NCBI RefSeq assembly: GCF_000816305.1
Contig: NZ_CP007773.1
Coordinates: 1,426,001 to 1,490,000, forward strand
Direction: 5' to 3'
Length of the DNA stretch: 64,000 bases
Source of the DNA: Campylobacter subantarcticus LMG 24377
Lineage (GTDB): Bacteria > Campylobacterota > Campylobacteria > Campylobacterales > Campylobacteraceae
Position 1 is the first letter of the stretch. Each line of letters starts with the position of its first letter. Both the position numbers and the translations under genes were made by a program. Positions 57,423-64,000 of the stretch are shown here, piece after piece. Under the pieces are notes generated by a model. It was not told where the DNA came from, made no database searches, and saw only the letters and a list, made by a program, of their open reading frames with translations.

Positions 57423-58579
57423 TGCATATCCACGAATTTTTTATATAAAATTTTTTCCAAAGATATGTTTTTTATGATATCTTTTATCATCACACTTGTA
57501 TTATCTTCTTTGCATTCAAAAGGATTGGTAAAATTTTTTAGTTTTTCTTGATACTCTTTGGTGTTAGTATACAAAAATGCTTGTTTTAAATGATAAATAT
57601 CACAATTTATGATATTATCTGCAAAAATTCTCCCTTCTTGTCTATTGCCTATATTAATACAAGGAATTTTAAAAAAAGGACTTTCGCAAATTCCACTAGA
57701 ACTATTCCCTATTAACATGCTTGATATTTTCATCAAACTCAAGTATCTTTTAGAGCCTAAATTGTCAAACAAACGTGCCTTGTGAGATTGTTTTATGCAG
57801 TATTTTTCCAAAAGCTTATTAATAAACAAACCATTTTCATCAGCATTTGCTTTAGTGAAAATCAAAGTAGAATTCTCCAAACTATCTAAAAAATCAAGCA
57901 GTAATCTCACTTCTTCTTCTACACTTGTTGTTTGTATTGTTTGAGGATGATAGGTTATTAAATATATATTTTTATTAAAGGTTAAATTTAATTCTTTTTG
58001 TAATTCATTTTTACTTAAAAAAATCATATTTTTAATGTTTTCTCCTCCTAAAGACCCCACATTAAAAACCCTCTCCTTGCTTTCTCCAAGCTGTAAAATC
58101 CTATTTGCATAATTTTGCGTGCTAACAAAATGCAAATGCGCCATTTTACTAATAGCATGTCTTATACTATCATCAATGGCTCCCAAAGTAAGCTCACCTC
58201 CACAAAGATGCGCTAAAGGGATTTGCATAAGCAAGCAGGTACTAGCACAAGAGAGCATTTCATATCGATCACCTAATATTACTACCATATCAGGTTTCAA
58301 CTCTTCAAAAGCCTCACAAAGTGAAATTTGCAAAAGCCCCATGCTTTTACAAATACTTATTTTATCATCATTAGATAGCAATATTGGGATTTTTTTATCA
58401 ACTTTAAATTCTTTTTCAATTTCTTGGTAAGTAAAGCCAAAATCTTTACTCAAGTGAGCTGCTGTAACAACAAGTTGCAGTGTTAATTCATCATCTTGAT
58501 CTATACATTCACACAGTCTTTTTAGCAAATACCACTCGGCTCTAGTACCACTAACAACACAAATTTTTCTACTCATCAA
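57419..58579 (-). CDS. legG: NeuC2/LegG, nucleotide-sugar hydrolysing 2-epimerase
   Basis: Releases 2,4-diacetamido-2,4,6-trideoxymannose from its nucleotide for condensation with PEP. The 386 residues have the epimerase signature VVSGTRAEWYLLKRL and the later IGNSSSGICESPFFKIP. The gene overlaps neuB2 by 11 bases and ptmE by four. I take the LegG branch rather than sialic acid NeuC because of the ptm context. Confidence 0.92.
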   Translation of the reverse strand: MMSRKICVVSGTRAEWYLLKRLCECIDQDDELTLQLVVTAAHLSKDFGFTYQEIEKEFKVDKKIPILLSNDDKISICKSMGLLQISLCEAFEELKPDMVVILGDRYEMLSCASTCLLMQIPLAHLCGGELTLGAIDDSIRHAISKMAHLHFVSTQNYANRILQLGESKERVFNVGSLGGENIKNMIFLSKNELQKELNLTFNKNIYLITYHPQTIQTTSVEEEVRLLLDFLDSLENSTLIFTKANADENGLFINKLLEKYCIKQSHKARLFDNLGSKRYLSLMKISSMLIGNSSSGICESPFFKIPCINIGNRQEGRIFADNIINCDIYHLKQAFLYTNTKEYQEKLKNFTNPFECKEDNTSVMIKDIIKNISLEKILYKKFVDMQ

Positions 58580-59573
58580 TCAACTCATCTTCACTATAGT
58601 TTCTTTGTGCAATTTTACCTAAATATCTATCATAATTCATGGCACAAATTCCATTTCCTGGTCGCTTTGTGGTTAAATTTTCTTCACTAAAATATTCGCC
58701 ATTTTTTATAGCTTTTTTAGCTACTAGTGATTTTCTCGCTATATTTTTATTTTTATCTTCACTCTTGCTAGGTTTTTTAATTCCATCTCCAAAAGCTTGC
58801 TCCAAATCTCTTATAGCCTTTACCATAATCTTTAACTCATCAGGCTCCAAAGATGCTTTATGATCAGGTCCCAACATGCTCTTATCTAAAGTAAAATGCT
58901 TTTCTATCACACAAGCTCCCATAGCTACAGCTGCTATAGGTATAGTTACTCCCAAAGTATGATCAGAATATCCTACGGGCAAGCAAAAGGTTTTTTTTAA
59001 AGTTTGCATAGCATTTAAATTTACATCTTCAAAAGGAGTGGGATATTCAGTATTACAATGTAAAATAGTGATTTTATCTCTTTGGGTGCCATTTTGCTCC
59101 AAAATCTTTATAGCGCTTTTAATTTCATCTAGTGTAGACATGCCAGTAGATAAAATAATCTTTTTATTAAAACTAGCAATCTTTTTTAAATAAGGAAGAT
59201 TAGTTATTTCTCCACTTGGTATTTTGAAAATTTCCACTCCAAGTTCCACAAGTAAATCTATACTTTCTAAATCAAAAGCAGTAGAAAGAAATTTAATATT
59301 AAATTTTTTACAATGTTCTATTAAAATTTCATGATCTTGTTTAGAAAGTTCTAATTTTTTAACCATATCAAGCTGGCTTTGATTTTCATCAGTAGCTTGG
59401 AGTTGATACTCTGCTTTTTTGGCATTTTTGCTTATACAATTTTCAGCTACAAAAGTTTGAAATTTTACAAAATCAGCCCCAGCTTCACTAGCTACTTCAA
59501 TGAGTTTTTTAGCTATATTAATATTGCCATTATGATTAACTCCAGCTTCAGCTATGATTATGGTTTTTTGCAT
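58569..59573 (-). CDS. legI: NeuB2/LegI, legionaminic acid synthase
   Basis: Condenses the mannose-type sugar with PEP to make legionaminic acid. The 334 residues have the NeuB barrel (IAEAGVNHNGNINIAKKLI, ILSTGMSTLDEI, VGYSDHT) and a C-terminal SAF/antifreeze-like domain ending in NYDRYLGKIAQ. It starts one base after ptmH's stop. Confidence 0.93.
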   Translation of the reverse strand: MQKTIIIAEAGVNHNGNINIAKKLIEVASEAGADFVKFQTFVAENCISKNAKKAEYQLQATDENQSQLDMVKKLELSKQDHEILIEHCKKFNIKFLSTAFDLESIDLLVELGVEIFKIPSGEITNLPYLKKIASFNKKIILSTGMSTLDEIKSAIKILEQNGTQRDKITILHCNTEYPTPFEDVNLNAMQTLKKTFCLPVGYSDHTLGVTIPIAAVAMGACVIEKHFTLDKSMLGPDHKASLEPDELKIMVKAIRDLEQAFGDGIKKPSKSEDKNKNIARKSLVAKKAIKNGEYFSEENLTTKRPGNGICAMNYDRYLGKIAQRNYSEDELIDE

Positions 59574-59574
59574 T

Positions 59575-60249
59575 TTATTCCTTTATTCCAATATATATAA
59601 AATGATGAGCACTTCCTTCATCTTCAAAATCAAAAATATTAATAGGATTATATTCTCCTAAATATAAAGTTTTAAATGGTTTAAACAAAGTTATCATGTC
59701 TTGTGCTTTTTCTATGAAATTTATATAACTTTCTTCTTTTAATCTACCATTTAAAATAACCTTTCTTAAATCACTATTTTCTTGTTTTATAGAATGTTTA
59801 TAATAACCATTTTTAGTGCTCATCATACTTGCAAAGAAAATTGCACCATCATTGGACAAATCATAAAATTCATTTATAGTATTTTGCAATTGTTTAGATG
59901 GTATATAATACAAGCTTTGGTTAGCAAAAATTAAATCCATTTTATCTTGAAAAAGATGCTTAAAACTAGAATTTGGCTCTATTATATGCATCCCCCCCCC
60001 TAGTGATAATTTTTTCCAATTATCTTTTATACTTGACACTATATCTATCCCAAAAGGCTTAAAACCCTTGCTTTTAAAATAAGCACAATGAGTACCGTTA
60101 CCACAACCAAAATCTAGCATATTTCCACTAGTTTTATTTAACTTATATTTTAAAATTCTTTCATAAAATCTTATTATATGACCATCTGGATACACTACTC
60201 CATAACCTTGTTCATATTTTTTGTCATAGGCTTTTAAAGATGAAATCAT
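59575..60249 (-). CDS. ptmH: PtmH-like SAM methyltransferase, phase ON
   Basis: A 224-residue class I methyltransferase, motif I DFGCGNGTH at 46-54. In C. jejuni the gene at this place (before neuB2) methylates the nonulosonic acid on flagellin. A nine-G tract at 59992-60000 codes for Gly 84-86 (SLGGGMH) and is in frame. Shifting the tract would cut the protein within a few codons. In C. jejuni the same gene is also split by a G tract as I recall. Confidence 0.85.
   Translation of the reverse strand: MISSLKAYDKKYEQGYGVVYPDGHIIRFYERILKYKLNKTSGNMLDFGCGNGTHCAYFKSKGFKPFGIDIVSSIKDNWKKLSLGGGMHIIEPNSSFKHLFQDKMDLIFANQSLYYIPSKQLQNTINEFYDLSNDGAIFFASMMSTKNGYYKHSIKQENSDLRKVILNGRLKEESYINFIEKAQDMITLFKPFKTLYLGEYNPINIFDFEDEGSAHHFIYIGIKE
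59992..60000 (-). repeat. Nine-base poly-G tract in ptmH
   Basis: Nine Cs on the plus strand, coding for three Gly. In frame at this length. Confidence 0.93.
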
Positions 60250-60262
60250 GATTAATCCTTTA

Positions 60263-61380
60263 TTATAATTGATATTTTAATTTATATTCTCCAAATTCAT
60301 TTATATAAAATAAATCTTTATTATAATGCTTTTGCGCTATTTGCCAAAAATTAGCTTTTGAAATTCCTAAAAAACTACAAAAATCTTCCACACATCTATT
60401 ATCTAAATTATGATCTTTTTGTTTTACTATTTTTATAGCTTCTTCTCTACTTAACATACCATATCTTACAAATCTAGCAGCATAATCACTAGCCATAGCA
60501 TGGCCAAATTTAGGATATTTCATCCAAGCATGTATAATATAAGCTATACTATCTACTTGATCAAAATTTTCAGCACAATGAGTCCTATCCCATTCACCTT
60601 GCAAATCACTAAAACCCCTACTTTTAGCAAAAATATAATTAGAATAAGAATTCCACTTGATAAAATAACTTAAATATATAGGATCTAACTTCCCAATATC
60701 ATCTTTACTAGGATTAAAAAACAACTGCAAATTTTCTTCTTTTATTTCATCATCTATAAATTCATTAATATCCAAATCACTTGCTACCCCATTTAAAAAA
60801 ATACCACTTGCACTTGGAGTCTCCACACCATCACTTCCACCATACTCATAAGATACATTTTCTCCATAAACAAGCAACGAGGTGTTAAATTTCAAAGCCA
60901 TAGCAAAAGGATAAGAATATATCAGTCTATCTATAAACCAAGTTGGTTTTCCATACTTTTCAAAGGTTTTCAACATAACTTTTTTTGAGTTTTTATATCA
61001 GGTTTTAAACTTATAAGATGACAACCAAATTCTTCAGAAATATTTTTTAAATTTTTCTTACCAGCTTCAGTCATAGTAAAATTATCTTCTACGCTAAATA
61101 AAATAGGATTCATACCTAGTTTTTCTTTCATGATATGCACTTGAAAGTGAGAATCTTTGCCACCACTTACAGCTATAGCACAATCATATTCATATTTTCC
61201 ATTCATTCTTCTATATTTATCACAAAGATCTTCTAACTCTTTAAATCTAGCTTCATAATCAATTTTTTCTTTATTTTTATGATTGATACAAGCTGAGCAA
61301 ATATTTTTGCCATCTCTATCTTTGCTAAATTTAATCCCTGGTCTAGTATCTGGCATCACACAATAATCACAATATATCAT
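60263..61380 (-). pseudogene. ptmG: PtmG, N-acetyl sugar amidotransferase, broken at a 7-A run
   Basis: Two frames make one 372-residue protein when one A is added. The first (61380-60970) has the Cys pairs CDYCVMPDTRPG and CSACINHKN and PP-loop SGGKDSHFQV. The second (60976-60263) continues MLKTFEKYGKPTWFIDRLIYSY and the rest. The frame is lost at 60980-60986, seven As on the coding strand; eight would read on as TQKKVMLKT. In C. jejuni PtmG is needed for the acetamidino form of legionaminic acid. It may be a phase-off state, a mutation, or an assembly error. Confidence 0.87.
60980..60986 (-). repeat. Seven-base poly-A tract at the ptmG frameshift
   Basis: Seven Ts on the plus strand. Seven As stop the protein three codons later (LC, stop); eight As restore the full frame. 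Confidence 0.85.
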
Positions 61381-61443
61381 TCAATTTTCCTATTAACATT
61401 AATATTGTAATCATCTTACCTAAAATTTGTAAAATTTGAATAT

Positions 61444-62358
61444 CTAATTTCTATATTTTAAAAAATAATTATTATCGTATTTTTCACACATATTGTTATA
61501 TACTTCATCATTAATAACAATTCCACCTATGCAAAAATAAGTAAATTGTTTTGAAAATTTTGATTTAAACGCAAACAAACTATCATCATCTTTTATTCCA
61601 CCTCCTAAAATACATTTTTGTTTTCCTTTTTGATTTGAAAATTCAAAAAAATGATCTAACAATAAAGCATTTGCATTATTTTTAAGAGTATTTGCACTGA
61701 AATGATAATAAGTTATTTCTTCACCCATGAAAAATGAAGCAAAAGCTATATCTTCATTATTTAATCGTGCCTTAAATACTACATAATCTTCAAAATTCCA
61801 CAAGTTTTCAAAATATTCTTTATCAAAAAAATAAAATTTACTGGCATTATTTCTTAGCATAGTTTTTTGATAAAGTTCATAAAAACTTAATGTTTCATTT
61901 TTATCACATTGTAAAATTTCAATCAATCTTCTAGCTTGATTAATAGCGTATTTGTTCTTTTTTTTATATTGTTTTCGAATTTGGATAATCGTATTTGAGG
62001 TATCTACTATGATTATCTTTTTTTCTTGTCTAAAAAAATTTAAATATTTTTTATAAATATCTATGTTTAAATCAAAAGGATGAAATCTGATAAAAAAGGC
62101 TATGATATTTTGTTCTTTGGCGGTGTTTTTAAATTTTATTATACTTTGCTTGATAAAATTTTCATCATTGCTATTACAAGATAACCCCCCCCCATAACCA
62201 TATACGCTTTGTAAATCAAAATATTTAGAAGATTTTATTGGATATTTATTTGCAATGATTTTAAAATATTTATCACCATCGAAATTTTCAAAGACAAACA
62301 CTTCTCCATACAATTTCACATAATTTTCATTAAGATAAATATCATTATTAAACTGCAT
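61444..62358 (-). CDS. FemAB/GNAT-fold acyl- or aminoacyltransferase-like protein, phase ON
   Basis: A 304-residue protein with the FemAB double GNAT layout: FDLQSVYGYGGG near residue 48 followed by FIRFHPF, and in the second half IAFASFFMGEEITYYHFSAN and ALLLDHFFEFSNQKGKQKCILGGG. Such enzymes add acyl or amino acid groups. Its place in the glycosylation operon suggests it decorates legionaminic acid, which is inference. The nine-G tract at 62185-62193 encodes Gly 56-58 in frame. No counterpart is known to me at this place in C. jejuni. Confidence 0.78.
   Translation of the reverse strand: MQFNNDIYLNENYVKLYGEVFVFENFDGDKYFKIIANKYPIKSSKYFDLQSVYGYGGGLSCNSNDENFIKQSIIKFKNTAKEQNIIAFFIRFHPFDLNIDIYKKYLNFFRQEKKIIIVDTSNTIIQIRKQYKKKNKYAINQARRLIEILQCDKNETLSFYELYQKTMLRNNASKFYFFDKEYFENLWNFEDYVVFKARLNNEDIAFASFFMGEEITYYHFSANTLKNNANALLLDHFFEFSNQKGKQKCILGGGIKDDDSLFAFKSKFSKQFTYFCIGGIVINDEVYNNMCEKYDNNYFLKYRN
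62185..62193 (-). repeat. Nine-base poly-G tract in the FemAB-like gene
   Basis: Nine Cs on the plus strand, coding for three Gly. In frame at this length. Confidence 0.93.
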
Positions 62359-62401
62359 TATTTTACCTTTAATAATTAGTAATTACCAAAATTTTAACTA
62401 T

Positions 62402-63124
62402 TTACAATTTACTTCCTTCTATGATATAAAGCTCTTTTTCTACAATATCTTTTTCTTTTGAAATTAAAGTTTTAACACAATCAACTTTATAATTTGCTCC
62501 ATTATATAATGATACAATATCTTCATCATCACAATATCTAATTTCCCCAGTAAAAGCATCAGGACCTTGAGTAGGCTTACAAGTATGATAAGCTAAATTT
62601 TCATCATAATAAAATCCAAGATTATTAAAACTTGGCGTTGCCGAAATAAATTTAGCTTTGGGTTTTAATTTTTTCATAACTTTTTCAATAATTTGTTTTG
62701 TTTTATCAAAATCATTATAAGCTAAAGAATAATTATCTATAAAACAGTCAAAACTCTCATCTTCAAATTCATCTAATTTTTCAAAATAATCACCAATTTT
62801 TATATCTTTTATAAAGCTTAATAAATTTTCTTCTTTCATTCTTTTTAAAAATCTATCTACTCCATTTTGACTCCACTCTATTCCACTTACACTAAAACCT
62901 TCTCTTGCACAAAACCATAAATTTGCTCCTGTGCCAAGTCCTAGTTCTAAGATATTAATATCTTTTCTATTAGAAACATTATAAAAATTTCTGGCTATAA
63001 AGCGTATCAAATATTCACTTGGATATTTACCCCATTCTTTATTTGCAAAGATATTTTCCCAAATTTGAGAGTTATCTCCTAAATTCTTTGAAATTTCAGA
63101 ATTTAAAATAAATTTATTTTCCAT
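62402..63124 (-). CDS. SAM-dependent methyltransferase
   Basis: A 240-residue class I methyltransferase with motif I ILELGLGTGANLWFCA at about 79-94 and a motif IV-like CFIDNYSLAYNDFD. It lies between legB and the FemAB-like gene in the flagellar operon, where C. jejuni has legC and legH. It does not look like either, so it may be a sugar-decorating enzyme. No poly-G tract. Confidence 0.82.
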   Translation of the reverse strand: MENKFILNSEISKNLGDNSQIWENIFANKEWGKYPSEYLIRFIARNFYNVSNRKDINILELGLGTGANLWFCAREGFSVSGIEWSQNGVDRFLKRMKEENLLSFIKDIKIGDYFEKLDEFEDESFDCFIDNYSLAYNDFDKTKQIIEKVMKKLKPKAKFISATPSFNNLGFYYDENLAYHTCKPTQGPDAFTGEIRYCDDEDIVSLYNGANYKVDCVKTLISKEKDIVEKELYIIEGSKL

Positions 63125-63151
63125 AAATACTCCTTTTTTTAATCTATATGT

Positions 63152-64000
63152 CTAAACATTATAAATATCACTTTTATATTTTTTTAAATTTAAAGAATTA
63201 CTGAACCATTCTATGGTTTGACTTAAACCTTTTTCTATGTCATATTGAGGTATAAAATTAGTAAGATTTTTGATTTTACTATTATCACATCTAAGTCTAA
63301 AAACTTCACTATTTTCAGGCCTTATACGCTCATTTTCTATGATAAATTCCACATTTGAATTCATAAGTTTTTTAATAAGTTCTAAAGTATCTTTAATACT
63401 AATTTCATAATTTGAGCCTATATTTACCACCTCGCCTATAGCATTTTTACATTGAGCTAGCTCTAAAAATCCCGCACAGGTATCTTTTACATAGTTAAAA
63501 TCTCTAGTAGGCGTTACATCTCCAAGCTTGATCTGTTTAGCCCCATTTGCAATTTGCGTGATGATAGTAGGTATAACCGCTCTTGCACTTTGTCTTGGAC
63601 CATAAGTGTTAAAAGGTCTTGCTATGGTTAGTGGAAGATTAAAAGCATTATAAAAACTCATCGCCATTGCATCAGCACCTATTTTACTAGCTGAATAAGG
63701 ACTTTGTGCTTGCAAAGGATGCTTTTCATCAATAGGCACATACAAAGCCGTGCCATAAACCTCACTCGTGCTTGTATGGATGATGCGTTTTGCATTATTT
63801 TCAAGCGCACCTTGACATATGTTTAAAGTCCCATTGACATTAACTTCCACATAAGATGAAGGAGCGATGTAAGAAAATGGTATAGCAATCAAAGCAGCCA
63901 AATGAAAAATGATTTCTACATCTTTAGTGATATTTTTACAAAAAAATGGATCTTGAATATCCCCACAAACTACTTCAATATCTTTCAAACACTCTATATC
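63152..64000 (-). CDS. legB: LegB-type nucleotide-sugar 4,6-dehydratase (cut by window edge)
   Basis: The frame is open to the right edge, so the first 40-50 residues with the Rossmann GxxGxxG are missing. The visible part has IIFHLAALIAIPFSYIAPSS, HTSTSEVYGTA and the catalytic YSASK, then RPFNTYGPRQSARAVIPT. LegB removes water from C4-C6 of a GDP- or UDP-HexNAc as the first committed step to legionaminic acid. It heads the visible operon. Confidence 0.88.
   Translation of the reverse strand, partial: DIECLKDIEVVCGDIQDPFFCKNITKDVEIIFHLAALIAIPFSYIAPSSYVEVNVNGTLNICQGALENNAKRIIHTSTSEVYGTALYVPIDEKHPLQAQSPYSASKIGADAMAMSFYNAFNLPLTIARPFNTYGPRQSARAVIPTIITQIANGAKQIKLGDVTPTRDFNYVKDTCAGFLELAQCKNAIGEVVNIGSNYEISIKDTLELIKKLMNSNVEFIIENERIRPENSEVFRLRCDNSKIKNLTNFIPQYDIEKGLSQTIEWFSNSLNLKKYKSDIYNV

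Noticed and set aside
58569-59573. Naming the synthase as sialic acid NeuB1 or pseudaminic PseI
   Set aside because: The ptm genes around it and LegB-type dehydratase point to the legionaminic branch; no pse genes or sialyltransferase are here.
1-64000. CRISPR arrays, insertion sequences, prophage or integrase genes
   Set aside because: None was seen on reading the window; repeats found are homopolymers, inverted repeats and one conversion tract.

Overview
The window is AT-rich, densely coded chromosomal DNA from a Campylobacter, most likely a member of the C. lari group. The evidence is the near-complete set of Campylobacter-type orthologues, the gene order in blocks that match C. jejuni NCTC 11168 as I remember it, G-homopolymer phase-variation tracts, and a locus between gatB and atpB where luxS, metE and metF would sit in C. 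jejuni but do not here. Absence of luxS is known for C. lari. The species assignment is inference from sequence alone.

Layout, left to right. (1) 1-3250: the N-terminal end of priA, a pseudopilin gene, two small genes that resemble a ZapA/ZapB pair, and divergent uvrB. (2) 3321-6759: four adjacent decayed genes of one ABC-2 type drug-efflux cassette (HlyD-like adaptor, two ATPases, one permease). (3) 6778-16622: efp, serA, a small membrane protein, rpsA, ispH, aroA, pheT and pheS, all leftward and mostly overlapping. (4) 16707-25196: a HIT protein, the pycB-pckA anaplerotic pair, three tandem Na+-coupled SNF-family transporters (two share an exactly identical 270-bp block), then divergent atpE with a short structured-looking leader, and tRNA-Leu(GAG). 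(5) 25217-27004: a small membrane protein and a dead PAS-PAS chemoreceptor. (6) 27018-37541, leftward: a dihydroorotase-like protein without its metal ligands, gpsA, gatB, atpB, a CrtI-like oxidoreductase, radA, a Maf-family gene switched off by a 7-G tract, ftsY and a thioredoxin-like lipoprotein. (7) 37609-47550: folate cyclo-ligase, rny, DedA, ComEC-like, YihY, glcD, a PgbA-like protein, an M23 peptidase, mgtE and tpx. (8) 47547-52104: dnaB, cysM, hup, waaF and a family 2 glycosyltransferase. (9) 52109-64000: a leftward, translationally coupled flagellin-glycosylation operon (legB, methyltransferase, acyltransferase-like gene, ptmG, ptmH, neuB2/legI, neuC2/legG, ptmE, ptmF, ptmB/legF, ptmA, maf).

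The last region is the most interesting. It should make CMP-legionaminic acid derivatives and deliver them to flagellin through a Maf protein. Three of its genes carry a 9-G tract that encodes Gly-Gly-Gly and currently reads in frame. A fourth, ptmG, is broken at a 7-A run by one missing base. A second Maf gene far away, between radA and ftsY, has a 7-G tract that puts it out of frame. The flagellar surface is therefore set up for combinatorial on/off switching. Other items worth checking are the atpE leader RNA with its flanking 11-bp inverted repeat, the gene conversion between transporters, and the catalytically dead PyrC paralogue.

There is no stretch longer than about 300 bases without a gene or gene remnant, and no CRISPR array, insertion sequence or rRNA was seen.
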